Part shown: in pieces, positions 26,613 through 36,473 of the stretch
How the letters are laid out: each line of letters starts with the position of its first letter
How positions within the stretch are numbered: position 1 is the first letter of the stretch
From: Magnetofaba australis IT-1
GTDB lineage: Bacteria; Pseudomonadota; Magnetococcia; Magnetococcales; Magnetococcaceae
Reading direction: 5' to 3'
Assembly (NCBI RefSeq): GCF_002109495.1
Contig: NZ_LVJN01000021.1
Coordinates: 552,162-616,161, forward strand
DNA: 64,000 nt
Position numbers and translations under genes: made by a program
Notes under the pieces: model-generated
Databases searched by the model: none
Told to the model about the DNA's origin: nothing
Seen by the model: the letters and a program-made list of their open reading frames with translations, nothing else

Positions 26613-27866
26613 ATGAATCTCAAAGATCTGAAATCCCTAAGCGTGGCCGAACTCTCTGGTCTGGCCGTGGAGCGCAACGTGGAAAACGCCAGCGGCTTGC
26701 GTCGCCAGGAGTTGATTTACGCGCTGCTCAAATCGGAAAGCGAAAACAACGGCCAGATCTACGGCGAAGGGGTGCTTGAAGTGCTCCAGGACGGCTTCGG
26801 CTTCCTGCGCGCGCCTGACACCAACTATCTGCCCGGCCCCGACGACATCTATGTCTCCCCCTCGCAGATCCGCCGCTTCGGTCTGCGCACCGGCGACGTG
26901 GTGGAGGGTCAGATCCGCGCCCCCAAAGAGAGCGAGCGCTACTTCGCCCTGCTGCGGGTGGAGAAGATCAACTACGAAGAGCCCGCCAAAGCGCGCGACA
27001 AGATTCTGTTCGACAACCTCACCCCGCTCTATCCCGACGAGCGGCTGCAGATGGAGGTTGAAGGCGAGTCCAACAATCTGGAGCCGCGGGTTCTGGATCT
27101 GGTCTGCCCCATCGGCAAGGGCCAACGCGGCCTGATCGTGGCGCAGCCGCGCACCGGTAAGACCATGCTCATGCAGAGCATCGCCCACTCCATCGCCAAG
27201 AACCATCCCGAGGTGGTGCTGCTGGTGCTGCTCATCGACGAGCGCCCCGAGGAAGTGACCGACATGAAGCGCTCGGTCAAAGGCGAGGTGGTCTCCTCCA
27301 CCTTCGACGAACCGGCCACCCGTCACATCCAAGTGGCCGAAATGGTGCTGGAAAAGGCCAAGCGTCTGGTCGAGCACAAGCGCGACGTGGTGATTCTGCT
27401 GGACTCCATCACCCGTTTGGCGCGCGCCTACAACACCGTGGCCCCCTCCTCCGGCAAGGTGCTCTCCGGCGGTATCGACGCCAACGCCCTGCAGCGCCCC
27501 AAGCGCTTCTTCGGCGCCGCGCGGAATGTGGAAGAGGGCGGCTCGCTCACCATCATGGCCACCGCGCTGGTGGATACCGGCTCGCGCATGGACGAGGTGA
27601 TCTTCGAGGAGTTCAAGGGCACCGGCAACATGGAGGTGCACCTGGATCGCAAGCTGGTGGAAAAACGCACCTTCCCGGCCATCGACATCGCCAAGTCCGG
27701 CACCCGCAAGGAGGAGCTGCTCACCGGTCGCGACGAGCTCTCCAAACTCTGGGTGTTGCGCCGCATTCTGCTGCCCATGGGCCCGCAGGACTCCATGAGT
27801 TTCCTGCTTGACAAGCTCAAGGCCACTAAGGATAATAACGAGTTTTTCGCCAGCATGAACAATTGA
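26613..27866 (+). CDS. rho: Transcription termination factor Rho
   Basis: 417 residues, E. coli-like length. The N-terminal RNA-binding domain has [18 protein letters not shown] and the cold-shock-like [32 protein letters not shown]. The ATPase domain has Walker [10 protein letters not shown] near residue 180, Walker [18 protein letters not shown], the Q-loop and the R-loop [17 protein letters not shown]. The start MNLKDLKS is the conserved one; longer in-frame starts are not. rpmE follows, a frequent partner. Confidence 0.98.
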   Translation: MNLKDLKSLSVAELSGLAVERNVENASGLRRQELIYALLKSESENNGQIYGEGVLEVLQDGFGFLRAPDTNYLPGPDDIYVSPSQIRRFGLRTGDVVEGQIRAPKESERYFALLRVEKINYEEPAKARDKILFDNLTPLYPDERLQMEVEGESNNLEPRVLDLVCPIGKGQRGLIVAQPRTGKTMLMQSIAHSIAKNHPEVVLLVLLIDERPEEVTDMKRSVKGEVVSSTFDEPATRHIQVAEMVLEKAKRLVEHKRDVVILLDSITRLARAYNTVAPSSGKVLSGGIDANALQRPKRFFGAARNVEEGGSLTIMATALVDTGSRMDEVIFEEFKGTGNMEVHLDRKLVEKRTFPAIDIAKSGTRKEELLTGRDELSKLWVLRRILLPMGPQDSMSFLLDKLKATKDNNEFFASMNN

Positions 27867-27992
27867 TGTGACTTCGCACGCGCGCCAGCAGGTGGTCACC
27901 TCCTGTGAAACGCATGCAAAATCATCCGTTTGCCACACATGGAGCCACGACGGCAAAATCCGTCGGGAACAGAACGTAAGGGACGTAAGGAA

Positions 27993-28214
27993 ATGAAAGA
28001 GGGCATTCATCCCGAGTACAAAGATGCGGTCTTCACCTGCGTGAGCTGCAACACCGAATTCCACACCAAATCCACCTCCGGGGATCTGACCCTGGGCGTG
28101 TGCTCGGCCTGCCATCCGTTCTTTACCGGCAAGCACAAGCTGGTGGACACCGCCGGCCGCGTGGAGCGTTTCCGCCGCAAGTACGGCGACCGCGCCAGCG
28201 CTTCCAACGGTTAA
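27993..28214 (+). CDS. rpmE: 50S ribosomal protein L31, zinc type
   Basis: 73 residues: [23 protein letters not shown] ... [31 protein letters not shown]. Two CXXC pairs give the zinc-binding C+ form. AAGGA sits just before the ATG. Co-directional with rho and followed by a strong terminator. Confidence 0.97.
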   Translation: MKEGIHPEYKDAVFTCVSCNTEFHTKSTSGDLTLGVCSACHPFFTGKHKLVDTAGRVERFRRKYGDRASASNG

Positions 28215-28249
28215 GCATCGCCGACCGTCTTGCCGACGGTTTGAACATC

Positions 28250-28291
28250 AAACGGGCGCTTGTGATCAACACAAGCGCCCGTTTTGTTTTT
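28250..28291 (+). terminator. Terminator after rpmE
   Basis: AACGGGCGCTTGTG-ATCAA-CACAAGCGCCCGTT then TTGTTTTT, a 14-bp perfect stem. Confidence 0.95.
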
Positions 28292-28525
28292 AGCCATGTA
28301 GAACCAAAATTGCACAGATCAGCCAATGTTTGCGTGACATAGATTGAGCTTGCGCTGACTATTGGCTGCCGACTGGTCGGCGGCGGGGTCTGGGGGCCGC
28401 GCCCCCAGCGGGTGTGGGCGGAGCCCACGGTTTGGTTGTTGATCTTGGGAGCTCGAGGGCGTAGCCCTCGATATCTTTCATGACCAATACCCAAACTGTC
28501 CGATTCTGATTTTAACTGACAATAG
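28291..28525. repeat. Type-1 modular hairpin element (first of tandem pair)
   Basis: Starts at the terminator T-run and ends ...TTTTAACTGACAATAG, the same end as the element at 4198 in inverse orientation. Modules: GCCGACTGGTCGGC, CTGGGGGCCGCGCCCCCAG, GTGGGCGGAGCCCAC and CTCGAGGGCGTAGCCCTCGA. Confidence 0.87.
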
Positions 28526-28698
28526 ATTGATCTTGCGCTGACTATTGGCCGCCGACTGGTCGGCGGCGGGGTCTGGGGGCTGTGCCCCCAGCGGGGTTTG
28601 GGGCAGCGCCCCAAGGTTTGGCCGTTGGGGAGCTCGAGGGCGGAGCCCTCGACATCTTCTGATTTCAAATGTCTTATTTTGGTTTGCGGTGACTATAG
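28526..28698. repeat. Type-1 modular hairpin element (second of tandem pair)
   Basis: A head-to-tail copy fused to the previous one and lacking the outer part of one terminus. It ends GCGGTGACTATAG. It contains CTGGGGGCTGTGCCCCCAG and TTGGGGCAGCGCCCCAA hairpins. Together the pair fills the 500-bp gap between rpmE and the phosphatase gene. Confidence 0.85.
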
Positions 28699-28715
28699 CG
28701 TTGCGCCAAGCTGGC

Positions 28716-29660
28716 TCAGATTATCAGTTCGATCAGGGTGATATCGTCCTCAAACGCCCCTTTGCCGCCAATAAACGCCCTGATCTCATCCAATATCGAC
28801 TCCAACGCCTCGCCCCGCCGAATCACCCCCAGCAGCGCCTGTTCCAGTCGCTCCACGCCAAACTGCTCCTCCTCAGCATTGGCGCTCTCGGTAATGCCAT
28901 CGGTGTAGAACACGATGCGATCGCCCGCTTGCAGGGCGTAGCTCATCTGCCGCCAGATCTGCATGCCGTTCTTGACCATCCCCAAGGGAAAACAGCCGGA
29001 GCTCCATCGACTCTCCACGGCGCCATCCCGAATCAACAGACTGGGGGGCAAACCGCCATTCCACACCGAGACCCTCTGATTGGGCTCATCCACCTCCAAC
29101 AACAGCGCCGCCATATAAAAACCCGTTGGCAGCTGCTCATGCAGACGCTGATTCAGCTCCTGCAGGATCATCCCCGAAGCAAAGCCTTTGGCGGTCATGG
29201 CGTGAAAGATTTTCGACACCTCCGGGGCCACGATGGCCGCAGGCAATCCATGGCCGGTGACATCCCCCAGCAGGATGTGCCGCACGCCGTCGGGACGCGC
29301 CATGGAGAGCAACAGATCGCCGCCGGTGTTATCCAATGGCAGCAGAATTTTGTGGATACTCTTCTCGTCCACCGGCGCATGCTGGCGCATTTTGTCGAGA
29401 ATCTCCTCCACCATATTCTGGTCGGTCAGCAGTTTATCCTGCTGTTTACGCATCACCAGTTGGTTGCGATCATTGATGCGGTTGAGTCGGCTGATCATGC
29501 GGTCGAGCTTTTTATAGTCCTTGAGCAGCTCGGCAAACGCTGTGCGCAGTTCGCCCACATCGCTATCCTGTCGCGATAACAGCTCTTCGGCCCGCGCAAT
29601 GATCTCCAATTCCGGCGCATGAGCGCTGTTTTGACCTTTGGAATCGCTCTTGTGTGTCAT
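28716..29660 (-). CDS. PP2C-type (SpoIIE/RsbU) serine phosphatase with coiled-coil N-terminus
   Basis: 314 residues from the ATG at 29660. Residues ~20-110 form a long coiled-coil (LRTAFAELLKDYKKLDRMISRLNRI). A SpoIIE-type PP2C domain follows: GGDLLLSMARP, the metal-binding LLGDVTGHGLPAAIVAPEV, WNGGLPPSLL, DRIVFYTDGITES and FEDDITLIEL. Such proteins dephosphorylate anti-sigma antagonist proteins in partner-switching systems, but no STAS or HPK partner is in the window. No receiver or membrane domain, so it is probably cytoplasmic. Confidence 0.92.
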   Translation of the reverse strand: MTHKSDSKGQNSAHAPELEIIARAEELLSRQDSDVGELRTAFAELLKDYKKLDRMISRLNRINDRNQLVMRKQQDKLLTDQNMVEEILDKMRQHAPVDEKSIHKILLPLDNTGGDLLLSMARPDGVRHILLGDVTGHGLPAAIVAPEVSKIFHAMTAKGFASGMILQELNQRLHEQLPTGFYMAALLLEVDEPNQRVSVWNGGLPPSLLIRDGAVESRWSSGCFPLGMVKNGMQIWRQMSYALQAGDRIVFYTDGITESANAEEEQFGVERLEQALLGVIRRGEALESILDEIRAFIGGKGAFEDDITLIELII

Positions 29661-29941
29661 GCTTGGCGCTCTTGTATAGGATTTGCTTAATAAACTCGTT
29701 CGCTCATTTACGCAGCGCGCGCCTACAGGGGTCTTAATGACTCCATCACATGCTGCGTCCGAATAGTACCAAGCCCAACCCAATCCCACCAACATTCGGA
29801 TTCACTGATATGGCTGCTGAACTCTCTTCACTGTGACCATTTGCCCGTCGATTTTCCTGGTTCCGCCCGTGTGTGACACCGCTCTATCTGTCTATAATCA
29901 AGCCCAGGAGTTCCCTTTTCCGCCCCGTCTGGAGCGTTGAT

Positions 29942-31303
29942 ATGCATACCCCTCGCGATCTGATTGACTCCGATCGCCGCTGTCTGTGGCACCCCTACAC
30001 CCAAGAGAAGACCGCGCCGGACCCGATCCCCATCGCCAGCGCCCGCGATGCGACGCTCACCACAGTGGATGGCCGCGAGATTCTGGACCTGATCAGCTCC
30101 TGGTGGGTCACCGCCCATGGCCATGGTCACCCGGTCATCGCCGAGGCCATCGCCCAGCAGGCGCGCACCCTTGAGCAGGTGATTTTCGCCGGATTCACCC
30201 ACCAACCCGCCGTTGATCTGGCGCAGCAACTGGGCGCGGCGCTGGGCCATGGCCTGACCCGCGTGTTCTTCTCCGACGACGGCTCCACGGCGGTGGAAGT
30301 CGCCCTGAAAATGGCCCTGCACGCCCATCAGAACCAAGGCCAGCCGCGCCCGCGTCTGCTTGCGTTCGAAGGCGGCTACCACGGCGACACCTGGGGCGCG
30401 ATGTCGGTGGGCGGCTCTTCGGGCTACTTCGAGCCCTACCTGCGCAATGGCCTGGACGTGGCCTTCATCCCCTATCCACACACCTGGATGGGCGATCCGT
30501 TTGTAGAGGAGAAGGAGGCGCTCAGCCTGCTGCAACTGGAGGAGATTCTGCTGCACAACGCCCAGACGCCGTTCGCCGCCTGCGTTATCGAACCGCTGAT
30601 TCAGGGCGCCGGCGGCATGCGGGTGTGTCGGCCTGAATTTCTGCAACGCTTGGCCAAGCGCCTTAAAGAGGCGGGCATCCTGCTGATTTTCGATGAGGTG
30701 ATGACCGGATTTGGCCGCACAGGGTCGCTGTTTGCGTTTCAACAGTGTGGCGTAACCCCAGACATCATCTGCCTGTCAAAAGGGCTGACAGGGGGCTTTC
30801 TGCCCCTCTCCGCCACGGTTTGCCAGCAGTCTCTGTATGAAGCGTTCCTGGGCGACTCCTTCAACCAGGCTCTGGCCCATGGCCACTCCTTCACCGCCAA
30901 CCCCATCGGTTGCGCCGCCGCCGTCGCCTCTTTGCAACTCTTCGAGCAGGAGAACACCCTGAGCAAAGTGTCGGATATCTCCTCTCTGCATCAATCGCGC
31001 ATGCGTCGTTACGCTACTGGCAAACGCCCACACCCCATTGCCCAGCGTCCGCGTGTGGTCGGCTCCATGGCGGCGCTGGACATCGTCGCTGAAGATGCGG
31101 GTTATCAAGCGGAAATCGGCGATCGAATGAAACGATTCTTCCGTGAAAAGGATCTATTAATACGTCCCCTGGGCAACACGCTCTACCTGTTGCCGCCCTA
31201 CTGTGTGACCCCGGAGCAGTTGCATCGGGGCTGGGACGCCATAGATGAACTGATCGAGCAACTGGAAGCCGAGCGCCGTGCAACCAACGCATCAGAAGCG
31301 TAG
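29942..31303 (+). CDS. bioA: Adenosylmethionine-8-amino-7-oxononanoate aminotransferase
   Basis: 453 residues from MHTPRDLIDSDRRCLWHPYTQ, with GGAGC upstream; an in-frame ATG 23 codons earlier is less likely. Fold-type I aminotransferase features: SSWWVTAHGHGHP, FSDDGSTAVEVALKMA, GGYHGDTWGAMSVGG, FDEVMTGFGRTG and the PLP lysine in CLSKGLTGGFLPL. The aromatic SWW motif and the WHPYTQ N-terminus are BioA-specific. It forms DAPA, the substrate of BioD, encoded 13.5 kb away. ald follows in the same direction after 52 bp. Confidence 0.96.
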   Translation: MHTPRDLIDSDRRCLWHPYTQEKTAPDPIPIASARDATLTTVDGREILDLISSWWVTAHGHGHPVIAEAIAQQARTLEQVIFAGFTHQPAVDLAQQLGAALGHGLTRVFFSDDGSTAVEVALKMALHAHQNQGQPRPRLLAFEGGYHGDTWGAMSVGGSSGYFEPYLRNGLDVAFIPYPHTWMGDPFVEEKEALSLLQLEEILLHNAQTPFAACVIEPLIQGAGGMRVCRPEFLQRLAKRLKEAGILLIFDEVMTGFGRTGSLFAFQQCGVTPDIICLSKGLTGGFLPLSATVCQQSLYEAFLGDSFNQALAHGHSFTANPIGCAAAVASLQLFEQENTLSKVSDISSLHQSRMRRYATGKRPHPIAQRPRVVGSMAALDIVAEDAGYQAEIGDRMKRFFREKDLLIRPLGNTLYLLPPYCVTPEQLHRGWDAIDELIEQLEAERRATNASEA

Positions 31304-31355
31304 GCACACGACGGCCAATAGCGTTTAACCTGTGAATTTCTCAAGGAGAAGCGTC

Positions 31356-32474
31356 ATGATCGTCGGTGTGGTCAAAGAGATTCGCACAGCGGAATCACGC
31401 GTGGCGTTGGTTCCTGCAGGGGTGGAGGTTCTTTGCGCCCATGGTCATCGTGTGTTGGTGGCGCGCGGCGCAGGAATAGGCGCAGGCTATGATGATGAAT
31501 CTTATGTTCAAGCTGGCGCACAGATCACCGACGCCGCTTCCGTGTGGGGCGAAGCGGAGTTACTGCTCAAAGTCAAAGAACCGCAACCCTCTGAATTCCC
31601 TTTTCTTCGATCTGGTCTTGCGCTGTTCACCTACTTCCATTTCGCCGCCGATGAAGATCTGACCCGCGCCGTGCTGGATTCGGGTTGCGCCGCCATCGCC
31701 TATGAAACCGTTGAGGACGCTGCGGGTCGTCTGCCGCTACTGACCCCTATGAGTGAAGTGGCCGGACGTATGGCCATTCAAGAAGCCGCCAAATATCTGG
31801 AGCGCCCTCAGGGCGGACGCGGCGTGCTGTTGGGCGGCGTGCCCGGCGTCACCCCTGCATCGGTTGTGGTGCTGGGCGGCGGCGTAGTGGGAACCGAGGC
31901 CGCGCGCATGGCGGCTGGTCTGGGAGCGCGCGTCACCATCATCGATATCAGCCTGCCGCGTCTGCGCTATCTGGCCGACGTGATGCCGGCCAATGTCACC
32001 ACCCTGGCCTCCTATCCGGAGAACATACGCAGCGCAGTCAAAAGCGCTGATGTGGTGGTGGGCGCGGTGCTGGTGCGTGGGGCCAAGGCGCCGCATCTGG
32101 TGGATCGTGAATTCCTGCGCCAGATGCAGCTGGGCGCGGTAGCGGTTGACCCCGCCATCGACCAGGGCGGCTGTTTTGAAACCTCGCGCCCCACCACCCA
32201 TGATGCGCCAATCTATGAAGAAGAGGGGGTGGTCCACTACTGTGTAACCAACATGCCCGGCGCCGTGCCCGTCACCTCCACCGCGGCGTTGACCAACGCC
32301 ACCCTCCCCTATGCCCTACGCATGGCGGATATGGGTTGGCGCGCCGCCATCGCCGCCGATGCAGGTTTGGCCAAAGGGCTCAACATCGCCGACAACGCGC
32401 TCTTTTGCCCCGGGGTTGCCGAGACCTTTGCGTTGCCACTGAGTCCTGTGGCGTCGCTGTTCCAATCTCACTAG
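31356..32474 (+). CDS. ald: Alanine dehydrogenase
   Basis: 372 residues starting [20 protein letters not shown] after AAGGAGA. Ald motifs: the substrate Lys in [11 protein letters not shown], the His in FTYFHFA, the NAD-binding [24 protein letters not shown] at the end of beta-2, and [21 protein letters not shown]. It interconverts alanine and pyruvate using NAD(H). Neighbouring bioA, aroE and proC do not make an obvious pathway; the cluster is probably housekeeping. Confidence 0.97.
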   Translation: MIVGVVKEIRTAESRVALVPAGVEVLCAHGHRVLVARGAGIGAGYDDESYVQAGAQITDAASVWGEAELLLKVKEPQPSEFPFLRSGLALFTYFHFAADEDLTRAVLDSGCAAIAYETVEDAAGRLPLLTPMSEVAGRMAIQEAAKYLERPQGGRGVLLGGVPGVTPASVVVLGGGVVGTEAARMAAGLGARVTIIDISLPRLRYLADVMPANVTTLASYPENIRSAVKSADVVVGAVLVRGAKAPHLVDREFLRQMQLGAVAVDPAIDQGGCFETSRPTTHDAPIYEEEGVVHYCVTNMPGAVPVTSTAALTNATLPYALRMADMGWRAAIAADAGLAKGLNIADNALFCPGVAETFALPLSPVASLFQSH

Positions 32475-32684
32475 CGGTTTGGCAATGAGCAATTTCACCT
32501 TGTTCCATTCTGCTCACCCCTGAATCGCTAGATTGTTTCGCCGCTGTGCGCGCAAGTGTGCGTGTGCTTTTTCTGCGCTCCTCGACGGCTGGACCTATTC
32601 CGTTTAACACTCTAATATTTCAGTTCTTCTTTTTTGGATTTTTCAGTCGTACATCTACTACACTGGTTTCAGCCGGAGCCTACT

Positions 32685-33563
32685 ATGTCCGACCCCTTCT
32701 CTCTGCCCATCGACGGAGAAACACAGCTGCTAGGCGTGATTGGCGACCCCATCTCTCACACCCTCTCTCCAGCCATGCACAACCTGGCGTTGGCGCATCA
32801 TGGCTTGAACATGCGTTATCTTCCGTTCCACATTACGCCTAAAGACCTGAGCTATGCGATACAAGGCTTTCGCGCCATGCGCATGGTGGGCTTCAACGCC
32901 ACCATTCCGCACAAGGAGTCTCTGGTCTCCATGGTGCATCGCCTGGATCCTTCCGCTGGTCGCATTGGGGCCGTCAATACGGTTCTGATCGATAATAATC
33001 GCGAACTCATCGGCTACAACACCGATGGTTATGGCTATCTCACTGCATTAACACAAGCGTGGGGCCGTGACCCCAAAGGCGCTACTGTGCTGATGCTAGG
33101 CGCAGGCGGCGCCGCCCGCGCGATTCTCCTGACTCTGTTGGAAGCCGGCGTATCACGGATCGTGGTGGCGAATCGGACCAAAGCCCGCGCGCAAGCCCTG
33201 CTCGATGGCTTGGCGGTCCATTTTCCTAACGCCAATACCGACGCGCTCTATCTGCGCATGGCCGATCTCCCCCTGGAGCAGTGTGATCTTTTGATCAATT
33301 GCTCCAGTGTTGGCCTCCATGGCGACGCCTTTGACGGATTGGACTTATCCCGACTGCCCAGCGGCGCTTTCGTTAGCGATATCGTCTATCGTACTGAACC
33401 CACCCCCTTGCTCCAACAAGCCAGCGCGCTCAATATCCCCTGTCAGGATGGATTGGGTATGTTGGTTCACCAAGGCGCCAAGGCGTATGAAATTTGGACC
33501 GGTAAAACCATGCCCACAGATATCGTGGAGCCGTATCTTCGTAGCCTCAATGGCGCTGAATAA
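32685..33563 (+). CDS. aroE: Shikimate dehydrogenase
   Basis: 292 residues from MSDPFSLPIDG, with GGAG nearby upstream. Motifs: GVIGDPISHTLSPAMHN (shikimate Ser contacts), NATIPHKES with the catalytic Lys, GAVNTV, NTDGYG with the catalytic Asp, and the NADP site LMLGAGGAARAI with NRT. It reduces 3-dehydroshikimate in the aromatic pathway. The region from here to 41 kb has visibly lower GC than the flanks. proC follows after 32 bp. Confidence 0.97.
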   Translation: MSDPFSLPIDGETQLLGVIGDPISHTLSPAMHNLALAHHGLNMRYLPFHITPKDLSYAIQGFRAMRMVGFNATIPHKESLVSMVHRLDPSAGRIGAVNTVLIDNNRELIGYNTDGYGYLTALTQAWGRDPKGATVLMLGAGGAARAILLTLLEAGVSRIVVANRTKARAQALLDGLAVHFPNANTDALYLRMADLPLEQCDLLINCSSVGLHGDAFDGLDLSRLPSGAFVSDIVYRTEPTPLLQQASALNIPCQDGLGMLVHQGAKAYEIWTGKTMPTDIVEPYLRSLNGAE

Positions 33564-33595
33564 CCCCTCTTACACACTCACTCTGGACGGGCTTC

Positions 33596-34417
33596 ATGAG
33601 TATGAATGAGCTTCCGCGTATCGCCTTTATCGGCGGCGGCAATATGGCCACCGCCATTATCCAAGGTTTGATCACTTCAGGCGCGCAGCCTGATCGTATC
33701 TTGGTTGCAGAACCGCTAAAGCAGAAACGTCAGGAGCTCACCAACCAGTTTGGCGTTTTGCCTTTCCCTGACGCCAGCACAGCGGTGTGTGATGCCGGTG
33801 TGGTTATCCTGGCAGTGAAACCTGCTATTGTGGAAACTGTGTTAAGTCAAATTGCTGACACGCTTCTCCCCAATGCCGTGGTGATCTCCATAGCCGCTGG
33901 CGTGACCATTGACGCCATGATGAGTCTTCTTAGCGCATCGCAACCTGTGGTTCGCGTGATGCCCAACACTCCTGCCTTGGTCGCAGCTGGCATGTCTGTT
34001 CTCTGCCCAGCGCCACATACAACCGATGCTCAACTGGCTTTGGCCACGCGCATACTCGATGCCGTTGGTCAAACCGCTACGGTGCGAGATGAATCTCTCC
34101 TTGATGCGGTCACCGGTCTCTCTGGCTCAGGACCTGCTTATGTCTTCCTCATTGCAGAGGCGTTGTCAGACGCTGGGGTCTCATGCGGTTTGCCGCGTCC
34201 ACTTGCCGATCAATTGGCGATCCAAACACTGCTTGGCTCTTCTCAGTTAATGTCACAGACCGGCGAACACCCTGCCGTACTAAAGTCTCAAGTCACTTCG
34301 CCAGGCGGCACAACAATCGCTGGCGTGATGACTCTGGAACAGAGCGGCGTTCGTGGCGCTTTAATGCAAGCAGTTCAGGCCGCCTGGAAGAGGTCTCAAG
34401 AATTAGGCGCGCGTTAG
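33596..34417 (+). CDS. proC: Pyrroline-5-carboxylate reductase
   Basis: 273 residues with RIAFIGGGNMATAIIQGL (NADPH site), VILAVKPAIVETVL, VVRVMPNTPALVAAGMSVL, GLSGSGPAYVFLIAEALSDAG and the signature SPGGTTIAGVMTLEQSGVRGALMQAV. Final step of proline synthesis. An alternative ATG two codons downstream is possible. A strong terminator follows. Confidence 0.97.
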   Translation: MSMNELPRIAFIGGGNMATAIIQGLITSGAQPDRILVAEPLKQKRQELTNQFGVLPFPDASTAVCDAGVVILAVKPAIVETVLSQIADTLLPNAVVISIAAGVTIDAMMSLLSASQPVVRVMPNTPALVAAGMSVLCPAPHTTDAQLALATRILDAVGQTATVRDESLLDAVTGLSGSGPAYVFLIAEALSDAGVSCGLPRPLADQLAIQTLLGSSQLMSQTGEHPAVLKSQVTSPGGTTIAGVMTLEQSGVRGALMQAVQAAWKRSQELGAR

Positions 34418-34432
34418 CCGCCATCCCTTCAC

Positions 34433-34468
34433 ACAAAAAAAGCGCCGAATCGTCGGCGCTTTTTTTGT
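34433..34468 (+). terminator. Terminator after proC
   Basis: ACAAAAAAAGCGCCGA-ATCG-TCGGCGCTTTTTTTGT, a perfect stem with T-run. Confidence 0.95.
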
Positions 34469-34580
34469 GCGTTTTTCCGCACTATTTTTCCCCTTTTTAA
34501 ATCAATCGCTAAACCTTGACATTCTCGCACCCGATGTTTTTAGCAGCTGTTATCGCCAATCGGGCTTTGAGGATAAGCGC

Positions 34581-34826
34581 ATGCACAATGTTTCGACTTT
34601 CAAATCCGTTTCCGAATTGATTGCCGACGATACTGTCGAACGTGTTCTGCGCCGGGCCGAGGAGTCTTGCACCTTGCCCGCATCGGAGATTCAGAATGCG
34701 CGCATCGCCCTGTCTGAACTCAAAGAAGCGGCGCGTCAACAACAGCAGCATCTTCAGCATATCCGCGATGCCGCGGAACATGCATCCCGCTGTGGCGTCG
34801 CCAGTAAGCGTGGGCGCGTTGCATAA
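34581..34826 (+). CDS. Small hypothetical protein, 81 aa
   Basis: GAGGA lies seven bases before the ATG. The product is helical and Gln-rich (LKEAARQQQQHLQHIRDAAE) with two Cys and a basic tail. No family recognised. It is followed 85 bp later by another small ORF with its own RBS and the same orientation. A plausible pair of unannotated small proteins. Confidence 0.55.
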   Translation: MHNVSTFKSVSELIADDTVERVLRRAEESCTLPASEIQNARIALSELKEAARQQQQHLQHIRDAAEHASRCGVASKRGRVA

Positions 34827-34872
34827 CACCATCGATTCTTCTGCTATGCAAGCTTTGCATGCGGCTTGCAAA

Positions 34873-34892
34873 GGTAAGATTTCCATCTTACC
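34873..34892 (+). other. Perfect inverted repeat between two small ORFs
   Basis: GGTAAGAT-TTCC-ATCTTACC, an 8-bp stem 20 bp upstream of the second small ORF, close to its RBS. It could be an operator or a translation-control hairpin. Confidence 0.5.
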
Positions 34893-34911
34893 TCTTAGCA
34901 GGACGCGATTT

Positions 34912-35094
34912 ATGAACCGTTTGACTCAACACAGCGAAACTTCCATCTCCTGTCTGGACAAATTCCCCACGCTTCGTCCTAACACTGGTGACTCGGATCG
35001 GCATTTATTAGTCGAACTCCATACTGCATTATCGCGTTTAGACATGCTCTTAAAGCACTCGGCTCAAGCCCCTTCCTTACCAAAACCGCTATAG
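34912..35094 (+). CDS. Very small hypothetical protein, 60 aa
   Basis: AGGA sits eight bases before the ATG. Sequence begins MNRLTQHSETSISCLDKF, with a C-terminal helix LLVELHTALSRLDMLLKHSA. No domain. It shares orientation and spacing style with the preceding 81-aa ORF. The coding assignment rests on the RBS and on the run of small genes, not on homology. Confidence 0.45.
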   Translation: MNRLTQHSETSISCLDKFPTLRPNTGDSDRHLLVELHTALSRLDMLLKHSAQAPSLPKPL

Positions 35095-35324
35095 CTGTTT
35101 TGCTCTGATCGTATCCTTCTAGCCGTTCAATATCATACAACGTCCATTCCAGTGACCAACTTGCACACAAAATGTGAATTGTAGGTAAAGCTGCAAAGCG
35201 GTCTTTGCCTATTGATTGCGTATCCGCTACAGATCGTGCAATCACGCTCCTCTTATCATCAGGACATCATTTGCTTACGATGATTTGGCCGATGAGGAGC
35301 CTCCCCCGATCTTCGGAGAGCAAC

Positions 35325-36398
35325 GTGCGTATAGTTATCGTCTCTGACGCTTGGCGTCCGCAACGCAATGGCGTAATTCGTGTTCTGGAAAGTTTGATTG
35401 AGTCACTGCACAAGCAGAAGCATGATGTGATCATGATCACGCCACTAGACTTCAAGACGACGCCATGCCCCACCTACCCTGAAATTCCTCTCTCGTTATT
35501 CCCTTACAGAAAATTGTCACGCCTGATGTCAGATGCCCAAGCCGACGCTTATCATATTGCTACAGAGGGACCTTTGGGGTGGGCCGCGCGCAAATGGTGC
35601 GTGAAGAATTCAGTACCCTTCACGACCGCATACCATACGAAATTTCCTGAGTATGTCCATGCACGCACAAAGCTGCCGTTGGATTGGCTCTATGCCGGGA
35701 TCCGCTTTTTCCATAAACACTCGCATGTCGTCATGGCGCCTTCGCCTTCGGTCTTTCGCGAGCTCTCAGCCAAAGGATTTGATAACGTCAAACCTTGGGC
35801 GCATGGCGTCAATTCCGACGTGTTCCGGCCCTATCCCAAGGAGTACCTCGACCTTCCTCGTCCAGTTCATATGTATGTGGGCCGTATCGCTATTGAGAAA
35901 AATCTGACTGCATTCCTGGATCTGGAATTGGATGGCGGTTCAAAGGTAATCGTCGGCCGTGGACCCCAGAGAGATGAACTCGAAGCAAAATATCCGCAGG
36001 CGCACTTCTTTGACACCAACACAGATGAGACACTGGCGCGACTATTTAGCAGCGCTGATGTGTTTGTCTTCCCCAGCCTCACAGATACGTTTGGATTAGT
36101 GGTTCTTGAAGCGCTCTCTTGCGGTGTGCCTGTTGCGGCGTATCCAGTTACTGGTCCGCTGGATGTGTTGCAGCAGAAAGGGCCTATGGCAGGTCCATTA
36201 GGCGCTTTGAATGCTGATTTAAAGCTTGCGATTCAACAGGCCTTGATCAGTGGCGACCCTGAAGCTTGTCGTGAATACGCTTTGCAATACTCATGGGAAC
36301 GTGTTTCACAGCAATTTCTCTCATTCTTGGCTGTTGCTCCAGACCAAGCGCAACGGGATTCCAGTGATAGCGAGCCACTCCTTTCAACTCAGGAGTGA
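35325..36398 (+). CDS. GT4-family glycosyltransferase (MgtA-like)
   Basis: I place the start at the GTG at 35325 because GGAG is six bases upstream and the product then begins VRIVIVSDAWRPQRNGVIRVLES, the usual N-terminus of this family; ATGs at 35280 and 35292 extend it without support. The GT-B fold is complete: an acceptor-side N-terminal domain with AYHTKFPEYV, and the donor-binding motif DVFVFPSLTDTFGLVVLEAL (EX7E). The closest known type is GDP-mannose-dependent lipid or mannoside mannosyltransferases. Substrate unproven. It acts at the cytoplasmic membrane face. Confidence 0.9.
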   Translation: MRIVIVSDAWRPQRNGVIRVLESLIESLHKQKHDVIMITPLDFKTTPCPTYPEIPLSLFPYRKLSRLMSDAQADAYHIATEGPLGWAARKWCVKNSVPFTTAYHTKFPEYVHARTKLPLDWLYAGIRFFHKHSHVVMAPSPSVFRELSAKGFDNVKPWAHGVNSDVFRPYPKEYLDLPRPVHMYVGRIAIEKNLTAFLDLELDGGSKVIVGRGPQRDELEAKYPQAHFFDTNTDETLARLFSSADVFVFPSLTDTFGLVVLEALSCGVPVAAYPVTGPLDVLQQKGPMAGPLGALNADLKLAIQQALISGDPEACREYALQYSWERVSQQFLSFLAVAPDQAQRDSSDSEPLLSTQE

Positions 36399-36412
36399 CT
36401 CTGAGCGGCTCT

Positions 36413-36446
36413 ATAAAAAAAGGTCTGCATTAGTATGCAGACCTTT
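36413..36446. terminator. Bidirectional terminator between the glycosyltransferase and parB
   Basis: AAAAAAAGGTCTGCAT-TAGT-ATGCAGACCTTTTTT, a perfect stem flanked by A and T runs, serving both convergent genes. Confidence 0.93.
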
Positions 36447-36473
36447 TTTAATTTCCAAGAAAGCTTTGCAGGG

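Noticed and set aside
26637..28136. 499-aa open frame on the minus strand
   Set aside because: Shadow of rho and rpmE; both plus-strand proteins are unmistakable.
28123..28668. 181-aa frame across two repeat elements
   Set aside because: Consists of translated hairpin modules; similar strings appear in other copies and strands.
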